Assembly (NCBI GenBank): GCA_019828545.1
Contig: JACVRA010000095.1
Location: forward strand, 561,305-625,304
Direction: 5' to 3'
Length of the DNA stretch: 64,000 bases
Source: Paracamarosporium sp. OC-R06-R3
Taxonomy: Eukaryota; Ascomycota; Dothideomycetes; Pleosporales; Didymosphaeriaceae
Made by a program: the position numbers and the translations under genes. Positions 39,195-52,126 of this stretch are shown here, piece by piece. Under the pieces are notes generated by a model, which worked only from the letters and a program-made list of their open reading frames with translations, made no database searches and was not told the DNA's origin. Position 1 is the first letter of the stretch, and the number at the start of each line of letters is the position of its first letter.

Positions 39195-41224
39195 CTCAAG
39201 AGCTTTGTTTGCTTGGTATATTGAAATGGTGGAGGGCGCTCTGAATATCTGAAGACAACGCTTGTTGGGGAGCGGTGCGAATGATAAACATTTACGTCAT
39301 GTCTTGGCAAAGAGCCCTGAACGTGAAGGATCCCCATCCCCGCATAGATCTATTGTACCGCAACCATACACCACTCATTCCGTTCTGGGTGGTCTTGACT
39401 GTACATTTCATCACTTCTTCTTTGATGCTAGATGTTTCATAGTCACCTAGCAAATGTATCGCAATTTCATCTATCGGCTTTGCTGAGCCGAACCTTGTGT
39501 AATCCGCGTATAAAATCGTTCACTCTGAGGCTGCAAGTTGGAAAGTTCGATTTGTGACGAGTCAGCTCCTAAGTATAGGAAGCATTGGCGCAAGGTACCA
39601 GTGGCTAGTCTCACCCAAACCTGGAGCAAAGGCCCTGCATGAAAGAATATCGGTCCAGGGCTGTGAAGCGGTCCGGCGCGAGATTCGTCCTATATGCAGA
39701 AGTCTGGTTCGGTTCCAAGCCGGCGAGACCCTAGCCTAGACCCTTTGGAGGCTGCTAAGCAAGTCACCATTAAGCTGCCACCAATGTGATGTGGGAACCA
39801 AGGATACTTCTTCGAGGATAGCCATTGTGAAAGCAGTCAAACATCCATGTTGGAGCGTGAAAGCTTAGTGGTGTCTACCGAAGTGACCATCATGTACTGG
39901 TCAGACTAGTAGTAACTCACGCGAGAAAATAGAGGTGACAAGCGTCCGTAAGCATTGAATGAAAAGGCCCAAGATTTGTGCATGTCATCACTAGGACTAC
40001 GTCAGCAGCCTCAAAGCGAACCATGGGAGTCGCATGCTGAAACATTAACAGTCACTGTAAAAACAGACGCAGAATCTAACCCCATTGTGAGTGGGGCTGT
40101 ACTTAGATACGGCTTTCTGGGGAACTGTGAGTGAGGACTCCGGTCAGTTGGCCATACGATGAGTACCCTCACGATGGTAAATGCATGGTTCTTGTATACA
40201 ATGTCCTTGGTACTTAGGAACGGTATAGACAAAAATCAGTACAAAGAACTGGCCCCACGAAGCCCTAGATGCCGCCGCCTTAGTCTTGGGGCCTTATCGC
40301 CACACGAGATTTGCTTTTGAAGGAACCTAATCGCACACTATCACTTCCCTCCAGATCCAAAAAGCAAAGTGCTACACGATCGTGTTTGCCCCAATAGTTC
40401 CCATCCACATTGGATCCACCTTGCACAGAACGAACCTCGAGCGTCTCCAACGTCCGCCAAAAGATTGCCCACTTGCAACCTCACCATTTCCAAGCAAGCC
40501 GGCCCCATCCCAGCGGTGGCCCCGCTATCAATAGAACTCCCGTTTCAAGGCTCGATTTAGAGTTTCCGCCCGTGCTAGAAACGTGGACTAAATCGACTTA
40601 CATGCACTGGGCCCGCTCGGCAGCGGCTCCGCGCCGGCACCATCTGCGTCTCGCTCCACACTTGTATCCTCGCACAGTCTCCCAGATCTTGGGGAACAAT
40701 GTGCAGTATGCTGCTGTATCTGGAAAGAGGTAAATTGCTGGTTGGTATCTGTGGAGATGGGGAGGAATCATGCACCAGGAGGCATTCCAGCGTCGGCATG
40801 TCACCGGCGCGAGTTTTCTAACAATGGAATCATCTGAGTACATGCATTGATCTAGATATGCAGCAACGGCCACTGGACTCTCCTGGCTTAGACTAGTCGA
40901 AGGGAAGTACACGCTTAGCAGTTGCGGTCTCCTGCAAGGCCAACATAAGCCGATGTTAATGTTTCGAAGAGGCTTCCGGTCCCTCTAGCTTGCAACCTGC
41001 TCTTTACTTATAGAAAGGTGAGCTGCCTCGGGTGCGTTATCGGTTCGTATATACCTTATCATTCCGTCTTGCAGCTTGTGGCATCCACTTGCAGCTATCC
41101 TTTACGATACCCCACTCACGCCTGCCGGATCAGGCTGGGTTTGTTCATTTATACATATCCTTTCTACGCTCCGTCGTGTCACATCAAGTTTATTCTACTC
41201 AATATCATCTCGAACGTATACACA
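39195..41224. other. Long gene-free region
   Basis: Upstream regions of two divergent genes. Only short frames without recognisable content. Confidence 0.4.
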
Positions 41225-42531
41225 ATGGCTGCTGCAGATACCCAAGCACCACCTGCCCTCCCTGACTATGTCACCGACCCAGACGCGGTTCTGAAGGACA
41301 CAGACGTGAACTGGCGTTATGGACGGGCCCCTGATTACTCGAAGACAAGAAAGGTGTTCGCTGAGAGTAAGTGCACATGGCCACGTAACCGAGCAACTAT
41401 TGGAGAACTTTGCGGATCTACAAGATACTTAGTAGCTCGTCGACGATTGTTAATATTATGAGACAATGTAAAGGCTGAGCCGAAACTGACTGTAAGGACC
41501 AGCCAAGACTATGAACCACGAGGCACTTTCTCTTCCCCAGCTCGTCGAGAACCTCGTGAAGAACTGGGAAGTCGAGGCGTCGTTCAAGCCAACTCTCTCG
41601 GACTGGCGTACGATCGACCACGAGAAATACTCCTTTGCCATCAACGGTTCCGAGCCACAAGACGCATACCACATGTTGAAACAGGGCACATACAACGCCA
41701 TCATCGCACCGAACGAGTACTACTCGCCCGAGTACTCCGACTTTGCTAGCAGCCACAAGACGTTCAAGAGGATGATGCCTAACTTTGCGTGGGAGGTGCT
41801 GGAGGTATACAGCGGACCGCCAACCGTGTCGTTCAGATGGCGCCACTGGGGTGTGATGAAGAACGACTACGTAGGTTTCAACAAGTGAGTCATAACAGAG
41901 GAAGACATTTCCTGAAGCAGTCCGAACATAGACGAGGTCCAAAGTCTAGGATGTTGCCACCTTGATACGATCTGCATGCTGACATGTCAACAGCAAGGGC
42001 GAAAAAGTGACGGCAAAGGCTCACGGCGGTGCAATCGACATCCAGGGCGTCACCGTGGCCACAGTGAACGAAAAACTCCAGCTTCAGAGCGTTCGTACGT
42101 GGTTCGACCCGATGGACATGTTCCGGCAAATTGCTCCAGACGGCGTCACCAAGAAGGAAGCCGTGGACAAGAGCCTTTCGCCAGGAGATGCACTGGACAG
42201 CGACATAAAGGCCGAGATTGATCAGACGCCACGACTAACAGAGGGAGCTACCACGTCGCTCCCCGACCGTACCGCGGCCAGTGAAGCTCAAAAGCTAATG
42301 GAGGCTGCTGGTTGCCCCTTCGCTGGACACGATGGAAAGAAGGCGACGGCTCCGTATGAACCCACGGTGGCCACTTCTTCTCGGTCACCTGGCGAGGGTA
42401 GCGAGTGGAGCAAGATGGAGCATCCGAATGCCCCGCTGAGCGACGCTACTATTGAGATTCTGAAGTCGGGCAAGCAGGAAGATGCCGACCGGGACCCCCA
42501 TGTGGAAGTCCCAAAGAGAGGCGAATTCTAA
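41225..42531 (+). CDS. pathogen-related (SnoaL-like) protein
   Basis: Exons 41225..41366, 41503..41884 and 41994..42531 give 353 aa. The N-terminal part (DTDVNWRYGRAPDYS; LPQLVENLVKNWEVEASFK; ISGY-like NGSEPQDAYHMLKQGTYN) and FAWEVLEVYSGPPTVSFRWRHW resemble the barley pathogen-related protein family, widespread in fungi and plants with a SnoaL/NTF2-like fold. The last exon completes that domain (VTAKAHGGAIDIQGVTVA; LQLQSVRTWFDPMDMF) and adds a hydrophilic tail of about 120 residues that is not part of it. No signal peptide. The biochemical role is unknown, and the family name does not imply a role in disease. The upstream ATGs in frame read through non-conserved leader, so 41225 was chosen. 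Confidence 0.87.
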
Positions 42532-45372
42532 TACTCATCATCATAAGGACACCTGTTGGATGTTTGCGGTGCTACAAGCGAGGTATCTGAAAGCGAAGTG
42601 TCTCTTTTTGATAATGTGTCATGCCTTGTGGGAGTGTGTGATGTCATGTTTCGGTGCCAGACGAAGAGCGAGGTGCGTCTTGTCCTAAATTGATAGGGTT
42701 GCCCGGGTATCGTGCAGCTGCATGTACAACACGCCACCGATGGATCTCTTTGTGCCTCAGGCACATTCAGACTTTGTTGCCCACGCTCGCAGCGTGTTGA
42801 CACGTCGCGTTAGCAACACGGAGGCAGCAGCAACATGTTGCTCCCAATGTGACCCAGTGACAGTGGTTAGCTGGCACGCGGGCGGCGGACGTGGCCAGAG
42901 CATTCGCGGTGATGGCAGGCCTCGGTCTCCACCAGCCGAGGGTGGCCCTGAGCAGCTGGGTCACGTTGGCAGCGGAGCAGGTTTTCGGGCTGGTCGATTT
43001 GCAGTGCTCAGTCCGTGGAGGCGGGTTCTGCCTACAGGCTTGCTTGGCCGGCTGGAGCTGCCTGGAACGGGGCTGGCTCGCTCGACGGTGAGTCAGCGCT
43101 GGCGGCGGATTTCCACGGCGCTTTGGGGGTGGCCGGGGCAGATCGGAGTGCGAGCCGCGAACCACGACGCGCCCTCGCACGCAGGCCAGTCATGCGTCAC
43201 GTCGTGGTCGCTGGCGGGCGGGCCGTGTGTGTTTTTCTCGCGGGCGTGTGATGGGCAGAGGCGCTGGCTGTGTTGCTGACACTTGTCTGTCTCGGCACTT
43301 TGACGTCGAGGGCCAAGCAGCCATGCGTGTCATCGTGATCCAAGGGAAGAAGAGCCACAGCCCCAACATGCTGAGCAAGACGGCTACGCTCGGTGCCGTG
43401 GCTCCGAGCCTCTCTGTTTGCAGCAACCCCCCAGGCAGGGCTTCAGCCGGATATCACATTCCACACTCGCAGCTAAGCAGCAACAAACATGGCAAAATGA
43501 GCCACTTTGGGCGCCCTCGATTGGCCGGCCAATGCCAGCGCCGACAGTCAGACAGCGCGCGGCGGGGAATCAGCCCCTGTGCCATTGGCCGCGCGCCGCC
43601 TAGTCGCGCCGTGGGGAGTGCGACGACGCAGCGGGGGACGAGCTGAAGCGTGTACGCAAGCCCGCGAAAAGGAGACCTAGAGAGCGCGCTCAGGGTGCGC
43701 GCCTTGTTGGGCCTGGCCGGCGCGCTTCCGTCATCCAGGGACGCTGCGACGTGCGACAAGCTCGGTGCTGCGGACAAGAGGCAGTGTTGCAGCCCTCTCC
43801 CTCTGCAGCCTGCCACCCATGCACCACGCCATGCGCGAGCGCCCAAGGGCCTCGCGGTCCGCCCGCGCCTGTCCGCCAGCGCGCCCTCTGCGAACGAGAG
43901 AGCCACGCCGCGGCAGAGGCAGCGGAGCAGCAATGGCAAATGGCAAACAGGCGTCCTCGCCGCCGTGGTGAAAACTCGGCTCGTTGGGTGGCCAAAAACC
44001 CTATGTGTCATCGAAGGCGGGTGGCCCGTGCGCCCTGCCTTCGGGCTGGACAGCTGGTGGATATAGACCCTCGCCCCCAGCCCGCCCTCACCTCCATACT
44101 CGCATCAAGATGGTCCCTTCAATACCGCCGAAAGAGCCCCAGGGCCTCATCTGAGCGTGTGCAGCCTCTCCACACTGCGCGCGAAAGAGTCTTACCTCCC
44201 TCACCCGCCACTCTCCGCTCTTCCGTTTGCCTAGCCTTTGTCTTCAGCCAGCAGCGGACAAACCGCGCTTGTTACCTCGCCACAGCTCTGGTGCCTGCGA
44301 AGACTCATCCTTCAAACAATCTCAGTCACTCCTCGCTGGGCCTTATAGCCCAACCGCCGTACCTGCATCTCTCCTTACATCCCTCCACCGCCCCTTCCGC
44401 TTCCGTCATTCTCCCCAGCCGCGCCGAGTCCCGACCGCCACTTCGCCCTCGGCCTCCACAACCACCATCACCGCACCCATTTCCGACTACTCTTCCCAGC
44501 TTCACATGTGCCGACCTCCGATTACAATCCTCCAATAACTCGACCTCTCCCGGACTCGTTTCCGACGACGCACGAAGCTGCTTCCGGCTGGTGACTCCGC
44601 CTTGAGCTAGTCATCACGAAGATCCACTTCACCCATCCAACGAAATAGTCGCAATGTACCTCGCCGTAAACGATACTACTCCAGTAACTGTCGCCCTGAA
44701 ATCCACTACCGCTTCCTTCCACAAGACCTTCGTTGTTGGAGGTTTCGCCTGCTAGATCTCCGCTGTCCTTCGGAACCTCGAGCTTTCGCGATAGCCACAG
44801 CTGCTATCCTTGAGCTTATCTTCGAAGTGTACTGCGGACAGGTCTATCCAGGATCCTGCTTTAGTGATTTCTGCGGCTGACAGTTACTGGAGTATCCTCT
44901 GGTAGCGCTTTGGAGCCCGTCCGACCATCCTCACAGCTGCTCGAACAAGCACCATTCGCAACCCTGTCAATCGTACCTACAACATTTGATCGCTTACTGC
45001 ATCTCCGATATTCGTCATCCTCCGCATTCTCGCATACGAACGGGTCGTCGGCTATTTGCACCGATCCCGAATCACGCTCAGAACGCGATCGAAGACGATA
45101 ATCTTGAAGATCGCAACAACAGGAGACTGTTTTCGAAGTCTTTGAAAATCACACGATCAAGACGTAGGACCGCATCCGTACGGTTCGTCTACTGGTTTCT
45201 TCCCTCGGTCACCCCACGACCACCCGATCACGCTTTGCCACACGGCTCCTGGTCTACCGCAAGGTCAGCACTTCGAGACGTGACACCATAGCGTGCCCTC
45301 ATCTCCACTCAGTCCTTTATCAAACACCTCTTGCTGAGAGTGTGTTATCACTTTAACGTTTCCCTTTACATC
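42532..45372. other. Long upstream region of the cyclin gene
   Basis: 42.5-44.1 kb is GC-rich with overlapping chance frames on both strands. 44.1-45.37 kb is CT-rich and looks like transcribed leader: one ATG at 44654 opens a 33-codon frame and no further ATG occurs until the cyclin start. Confidence 0.45.
44654..44755 (+). CDS. candidate upstream ORF (33 codons) of the cyclin gene
   Basis: ATG with G at -3, 33 sense codons, TAG at 44753..44755. Begins MYLAVNDTTPV and ends VVGGFAC. It is the last ATG before the cyclin start codon 617 nt further on. It counts as a uORF only if the mRNA starts upstream of 44654, which I cannot see. Confidence 0.35.
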   Translation: MYLAVNDTTPVTVALKSTTASFHKTFVVGGFAC

Positions 45373-47483
45373 ATGAACGACTCCTACCTTTCCTGCCTTG
45401 GCACTGCTTCTCCGAGAAGTCATCCATATGCCCCCTCTCTTTCCTCTTCCGCATCATCATCTACTTCTTCAGTCTTCTCGGAGGCTGCATCTCAGACGTC
45501 TAACTCCACATCGCTGTCTGCACACTCCACTTCCAGCTGGGGAGCAGACGAGTGGAGCTCTGGGTCTCGACCAATCATATCGGGATCCTTGGCTTCGTTA
45601 GCGCCGATCAGCAGGGTTAGCACCTTTCCCCAGTATCAGGCCCCATGCCGGGAGATCGCTCCCGAACGCATCCTCCCGCCTTTGCGGACGGAAGTTTCTC
45701 TTCCTGCTGAGCAGCGACAACATCCTCGACGGTCCTCGTCGACCGTCTGCCGTCAGCCTCCCCAGCTAGTACGCCAAAGCGATCGCAAGGTCAACTTTGT
45801 CGACTGCCTTGTCGGTTAGTACACATGCCTCCCGTCCCCCCGGTACCGTCCGCTGATTCAATCCTACTTCAAGATTCTGCAACTCAAATGGTCGAGGTCA
45901 TCTGGCCTACATCTGTTCCTGCTAGCCGATGCGAGACTGTATCTGGTCGCGGTGTTCTGCCTCTGCGTACCTTCATCCAGGAGACCTTGCGTCGTTCTCG
46001 GACGAGCTACTCTACGCTTCAGGTCGCGTTGTACTACTTGATCCTCATCAAGGCGCACGTGCCGAAGCATGACTTCACCATGGAACAACCCGAGGATGTT
46101 GTGTCCGTCCGAGCCCTTCAGTGTGGCCGCCGCATGTTCCTTGCCGCTCTTATCCTTGCGTCTAAATACTTGCAGGACCGCAACTACTCTGCTCGTGCTT
46201 GGAGTAAGATCTCCGGGCTGAAAGTGTGCGAGATCAACACCAACGAGATGGCTTTCCTCGCGGCTGTGAACTGGAAACTCCACATCACTGATCCCGTGTG
46301 GGAAAAGTGGCAGGAGATTGTCTTGCGTCATACCCCGTCGAATCCTCCTCCATCTCCTGGTGGCTGTCTTCCCAATACGTGGAAGCATGTGATCCCTTGT
46401 TTGACCCCCGAGTTGGATATCGTTGACACCAGCCCCAAAACACCTCTCACCGCTGTGCGACCAACTATGCAATCGCACAGCAGCAGTCAGTATCCCACTC
46501 GATCTCCCATTTCGGAAGGGTACGGCTCACAGGAGAGCACGCCAACTCCATCCCACTACAGGGTGCCAAGGTTCCTCGAACCGAAGCCCGACCTTCTTCC
46601 TCCAACTCCCTGCCTTCCGCGCTTGGGTCCGTTGCCTACACCTACTCTGACGCCCCAGTCGAATGCCTCAAACACTCCCGCAGCGAGTGCTATGGCATTT
46701 GGTGCGAGACGTCCGTCTATGTGTTCCGCAATGGCGCAGGCGCAGAGCTCGTCTTTGGCGCGCAGCTGCGTCGACCAATACAACCCAAGTATCAGGACTG
46801 GACTGGAGGCCTACCACTTCCCTACCCGACGTCCGTCTCTTGCCCCATCGACTACGTCTTCCGCTTCATCACCAGAGTCTATGATTACAGACAACTCTCG
46901 CTCTTCACGTGCGTCCTCGATTTCGTCGGTCTCGTCTGCTGGCTGGGCGCCGAATCAGGCCAAATTGGCTCGATTGGCGACGTGCCGCAGTGCAAGACTG
47001 CCGTATCCTGCGCTGTCGCAATGCAAGGAGCAGAATGAATATGCTCCTAGTGAGCCGATGTCTTCGCCAGATCTGGAGAGTTTTCATATTGATGACTTGG
47101 ATGCTACGCCAGTCAAAGTCGACAGCCCCGCCGGTATCAGTATCCTGCCTGCCGCTAAACCGAGCAGGAAGCGTGGCCGGTCATCTGTGGATCTACAGCA
47201 AAACGTTCGCCAATTGCTTCACACCTCCCGCTCCACGTCTTTTCTTCGTGGTCCAACGACTGTGTTGCCCGATCGCTCGGTTGCTCAGTCCTTTGCCCTC
47301 TCTGGAGAGCGAGCGCATTCTTCTGGCTCGGAGCTAAAAGGGCTGCAGTCCCCTAAGCTCACGGTACCGGAGCGTCGTATGCCCTACCAGAAGGATTTTG
47401 GGAAAAAGCGAACATGCTGCGGAACAGAAGCTGCCCAGGCCTTCCAGCGCCAAGGCCCTGGAATGTGGGAAGGCGTGCTATAA
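45373..47483 (+). CDS. Pho80-type (PCL family) cyclin
   Basis: Exons 45373..45814 and 45874..47483 (intron 45815..45873) give 683 aa. The N-terminal 145 residues are Ser-rich (SSSASSSTSSVFSEA). KVNFVDCLV joins across the intron to DSATQMVEVIWP, which opens the cyclin fold (about 140-265): LRTFIQETLRRSRTSYSTLQVALYYL, FLAALILASKYLQDRNYSARAWSKISGL, EINTNEMAFLAAVNWKLHI. This is the Pho80/Pcl class that partners a Pho85-type CDK; the length and Ser/Pro-rich C-terminal 400 residues resemble filamentous-fungal PclA/Pcl5-like proteins. The tail has many S/T-P sites and a basic patch (KPSRKRGRSS). The TTG upstream in frame is not a start. Which Pcl it is cannot be settled here. Confidence 0.88.
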
Positions 47484-48475
47484 TCCTGAATACTGAAGAT
47501 AACAAAGTCGACAACCACAGTGCGGACTCGCGGAAAAGAGGGCATGTAGATGCATTCCCTCTTGTAATGCCCGACCCTATCCTACATACCGACACCGTGT
47601 ATATTCTCTCCGACACTTGTACGAGTCGACGAAAAACCCCTTTCCTTCTCTCTCCTTCGAGTCCGAGCTATATCTGTATGATCATCATACGTCATCTTTC
47701 AACAACACCTTTTGGGAACCTTAATCTCCTTTGTCCGTTCGGCGTTCTATTTGACATGGCTCTACGGAGCTGTTTTGGGGCTGGAAGGTGCATACATCTG
47801 TCTGGGCTGGCTGGACAGAGGGAGTTGGGGATGTGTATCCTAGCCGCTTGGTTGGAGGGTTGGAACTTTCAAATGAGATGAATTGGACCGAAGGGGTGTA
47901 CGCTATTAGTGTAGTGAAGCCGTGCAGTGAGTAGTTAAACAATGGATTTTTGTCCAGCTATTTGAGTACCTCAATCGATGGTGCACGATATTGGTGAAAT
48001 TATGACTCAGTGACTAGAATACGTCCATGAGTGTGTGAATCTTGTCCAGTGGTTTGTGCTGACGCTGTGCGTACTACTTCGGTGAATTCACGACTGCGTC
48101 TTACGCTTTCATCCAAGCACAATAAGGCACTCGAGAGGCTTCCTCGAGTCTTTGAGCCCACAACACGGCGTATCATAGCACCAGCGGACGCTGCAACCGT
48201 CACTTCTATTAGTCTTATCGTCTGAGCAGGATGACTCTTCTTTTCCTAAACACGGTACATATACACACCGAAGCAAATTGGGGCGTGCGTGCACAGAACA
48301 AAATAGCATGTCCATACAAGCATAATTACAAGGCCGGTCGGCCGATCGAGGAATCCATATCAATCAGTCAGGTCCCACGCACGCACGAGCACCAACGCCC
48401 ACACCACCCACTCGCAACTCTGGCTAAGCTCTCCGGACCCGCACTAAGCAAACCTCCATTGTTCTATCAAGAACC
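47484..48475. other. Intergenic between convergent cyclin and SRP-receptor genes
   Basis: 3' flanks only; nothing recognised. Confidence 0.4.
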
Positions 48476-50524
48476 TTAACTCATCAGGAGCCTGCACACA
48501 CTCCCGACATTCAGACCCCGCAGATCCGCGTAGTGCTGGCCGACGCCGAGGAACACAACCGGGATGCCCGTCGCATGCACCATGCTGACGAGCGTGCCCA
48601 CCATGTCACCCACAGTGTCGCACTTGCTGATGACGAAGCCATCCAGGCCCCTGCCAGGCCCAAAGCTCTGGTTGAAGTTGCGCGCCTGGGCAACCGAGTC
48701 GGAGCCCACGAGGGCCTCGCCGACCATGAGGATCTTGTCCGGCTTGGCGAGTTTGGCGAATTTCTCCAGCGACGACATGAGGCGCTGGTCGTTGTGGCGG
48801 CGGCCCGCCGTGTCGATGAGCACAACGTTGAAGTCCGTCTTTGCGGCGTGCGCCACGGCGTCGGCCGCGATGTTCGCCGCGTCCTTGCCGTACCCCTTTT
48901 CGAAGAGGTCCACCTGCCCGCCTTCGCGCTTGCTGAGCTCCTGGAGGTTGCGGACGTGCACGCGGAGCTGCTCGACGGCGCCCGAGCGGAACGTGTCTGC
49001 TGCGGCGATGAGCACGCGGTGGTGGTTTTGCAGCAGGAAGAAGGCGATTTTGGAGAGGTTGGTCGATTTGCCGACGCCGTTGACGCCGACGATGGAGAGG
49101 ACGTAGGGGCGGCCCGAGGCGTTGACCGTTTGGATTTCGCGGAGGAGGTCGAGGGAGGAGGTGGGAGTAAGGATTTTTGTAAGAGCCTTTTCCATTGAGG
49201 TACGGATTGTAGCTTCGACCGCTGTAGGGGTTAGTTTTTACTTCTGATCTGAGAACCCAAAGACGGTACTTACTTGTAAATGAGCTTGTTTTGAGCCCAA
49301 CAAGGTCTCGCTTCACGCTCTCGCATAACCGCACTGCGGCTTCTCGTGCGACGTTCTTTTTGAGTAAATGGTCCTCCATGCCCTTCAATGGCTTGGCGAG
49401 GTCCTCTTCTGTGAGTGTCTTTCCGCCTACTACGTTCCGGAACAGTCCTCCTATTGCGCCTAAGCTCGAGCCTACAAGACCACCTCCTGAGGTTGTAGAT
49501 GTGGATGTCTGTTTCTTCGCGTTCTGCTCCGCTATTATTTCATCCATCTCCAGATCGAGGTCCTTTAACACGAACTGGCCTTTGCCTGTTCTGCTGCCCC
49601 ATGTTTCAGGGTTGATTTCTGCCAGCGCCTCGCCTTCTGATGCTTCGTCCCTGAGGTCCGATTGTGAATAGTCCAGCACCATGGAAGAGTCTTCTTCTTC
49701 CGCACCGAAATCCCCCCATACTCTGTTCTTCTTTGCGGAGCCTTTGCCCTTCCGCTTTACTGAAGCTTCGTCCCCTGATGATGCAGGTGCAGAGTTCAGA
49801 GCTGCAACCTTTTTCTTGTTTCTTCTCGACAGCTTCGCTCCGGGGCCCGCCTTTCCGGTGAGCAGATGGCTTTGCGCTGGTGTGGTCGGCCGCGAGGTAT
49901 CCGGGGTAGGAACCGGAGTAGAATCGGCAGATGTATCGTACAGCGGTTTCTGCTGTTTGTGCAGAGAAGGTATTTTGGGAACAGTCTCGTCTGCGCTTTC
50001 GTTGTCTGTGCTGGAAGGAGGGGTGAACTTCGTGCCTGGCGCCGAAGAACCGCCATCACTCTGCCCCTCGAGCTCTTGTATTTGCCGCTCAAAGTACGGC
50101 GCAAATTTGTCGCAGTTCACAACGCTGGTATGCTTGTTCTTCAGCTGTTCGCCGTACAGACCGAGGAAGAGGGCGCGAATGTTGTCGAGGAGCTTGTCTA
50201 TCCATGTCATGTGCACCAGTGATTGATAAACTGCCTGCACACGCATCAGTCCACCGTTCGGATGACCGTACCGATCCTGCCAACTGCGATTCCTTGACGT
50301 ACCACGAAGATAAGCCCCAAGTTTTTTGCCGTCGTCCACTTCAAGGTGTACCCCTCTTTCCGGTATGTTGGTTTCGAGCCCGCATCTTCGGCTTGCGGTT
50401 GCACGCGCTCCTCAATGAAGACATCGCGAATGAGGCTGTTGATGATGTGGGGGCCGACCTGGGTGTATTTGCGGGACCACAGCACGACGCCGGACGTGGT
50501 CAGAATCTCAAACGTGTCCAACAT
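48476..50524 (-). CDS. SRP101: signal recognition particle receptor subunit alpha
   Basis: GTPase on the ER membrane that receives SRP-ribosome complexes. Exons 50303..50524, 49274..50234 and 48476..49221 give 642 aa, as in other fungi. The longin-like SRX domain (MLDTFEILTTSGVVLWSR, KWTTAKNLGLIFV joined to AVYQSLVHMTWIDKLL) binds the beta subunit. A charged linker of about 200 residues follows (KLSRRNKKKVAALN, VWGDFGAEEE). The NG domain has the N-domain helices, then G1 GVNGVGKSTN (440-449), DTFRSGAVEQLR, DTAGRR, the SKCDT specificity motif (TKxD-type) and GVGQHYADLRGLN near the end. All GTPase motifs look intact. Starts 233 bp from the divergent YIF1. Confidence 0.97.
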
Positions 50525-50757
50525 GGTGCAGTTGTCGCAGAAGTCTGTGTGGGTTGCGGCGGGCGTGAGCTATGACGAGCGGAGGGGTCTTGGCGAAGCC
50601 AGATCGGCGGGAAAGCCAACGGCGGAACTCAGCACCAAAATATTGGGGCCTACGAGAGCCCGCTGAGCTGGCCTTTCACTCCCGCAACACACATCACCCG
50701 CACCGCGCACCCGCCCACGCTCCCACACGCTCTCTCAGCTTTCGATTGACGCCCACC
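50525..50757. promoter_or_regulatory. 233-bp divergent promoter of SRP receptor and YIF1
   Basis: The two start codons face away from each other across this short space, which must contain both core promoters. No specific factor site was recognised. Confidence 0.5.
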
Positions 50758-51800
50758 ATGTATCAGAACCCGCCGCCCGCGCACTCTCCACCGCTCCACC
50801 ACCCCGTACCCCAGCACGTCTCTACAGTCCCGCAACTGCGATCACCTCCGCCCCCGCAGCCGCCGTCGCAGCCCCAGAGCGGATATGGATATGGCCAGCA
50901 GCATGGGATGCCCGGCCAGCAGGGAGGCTACGGCAACATACCTCCCGCGTTCGGGGGCTTTATCAACGACCCCACGGCACAGCTTGGCTTCCAGATGGGC
51001 AAGAGTGCCATGAATGCGGGACAGGAATACGTAGAGCAGAATGTATGCAACCTTAGACATGGAGAAGTCAAGAGACAGCTTACTGACGTCGCATGCAGTT
51101 CGGCCGCTTCATCAGTGTAAATGCCCTTAAGCATTACTTCAACGTCTCCAACTCGTACGTTGTAAACAAGCTCTGGATCGTCCTCTTCCCCTGGCGCCAC
51201 CGCCCCTGGTCTCGCCAGCAACGCATGTCGAACAACGCCCAAGACGTCTTCTACCTGCCGCCTCGCGAGGACATCAATTCGCCCGATATGTACATTCCCA
51301 TGATGGCTCTGGTAACCTACATCCTGCTATCTACTCTCATTGCCGGTCTGCGAGGCGCCTTCAAGCCTGAACTTCTCGGCTACACCACCACGCAGGCCAT
51401 CTCCGTCATGCTACTCGAAATTCTGATAATAAAGCTCGGCACCTTTCTCCTCAACATCTCGAGCTCGTCGCAGTTGTTGGACCTCGTGGCATACAGCGGT
51501 TACAAGTTCGTTGGTGTCATCATCAACCTGCTTCTCACATCCTTGTTCAGCCAGTTGAACTTTGGTGGCGGCTGGATCTCCTGGGTCGTCTTCGTGTACT
51601 GCTTCAACTCAAACGCCTTCTTTCTACTCCGTAGCTTGCGTTACGTCCTCCTCCCTGGTGCAGATTCCCATGGCGTTGGAGGCAGCGCTGACGGCTATGC
51701 CAACTCGCGAAACGCGAAGAAGAGTAGCCATATGCACTTTCTTTTCATCTACAGTTACGTCATTCAGCTGGGTTTCATGTTTTGGTTGAGTAGGGTTTGA
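50758..51800 (+). CDS. YIF1: YIF1 family ER-Golgi transport membrane protein
   Basis: Component of the Yip1-Yif1 complex in COPII vesicles and Golgi membranes. Exons 50758..51042 and 51099..51800 give 328 aa. Residues 1-75 are Pro/Gln/Gly-rich (PPPPQPPSQPQSG), then the family signature FGGFINDPTAQLGFQMGKSA and, across the intron, FGRFISVNALKHYFNVSNSYV with KLWIVLFPWRHRPW. Five hydrophobic segments follow in the C-terminal half, ending FMFWLSRV. Length, signature and topology are normal. It shares its promoter with the SRP receptor gene; both act in early secretion. Confidence 0.96.
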
Positions 51801-52126
51801 AAGTGCAGATTAGTGAGAAGGATCAAGCGTCCACGGGGTACCAACTACAACCAAAATTACATAAGACTCCGAGCCGAGTCGCGGGAGTGGGAGCGTGAGG
51901 AGGAGCGGAAGTAAGCGATACTCACAGAATCTGCCCGGATGCCCCGCAATCTGGCAGTTTCCGTACGGTGGGCCGGTATGTGAGGTATCTTAGGGTAACT
52001 CACAGCCTCAAGCAATAATGACAATACTTGAATCAAGACTACTTTAGTCTATTCCAATGACAGCCCACATTATGATTCATAACCATGTACACACTCCAGT
52101 CATTACCAGTCACTCCATATCTCCAG
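51801..52126. other. Intergenic between convergent YIF1 and GH16 genes
   Basis: 3' flanks only; nothing recognised. Confidence 0.4.

Noticed and set aside
43454..44605. Long overlapping frames on both strands (185 and 284 codons) before the cyclin gene
   Set aside because: High GC inflates ORF length here. The frames overlap on opposite strands, have low-complexity Arg/Ala/Pro content and no family resemblance.
48533..49198. 221-codon plus-strand frame over the SRP receptor GTPase domain
   Set aside because: Antisense shadow of the GTPase exon; GC-biased codons create it.
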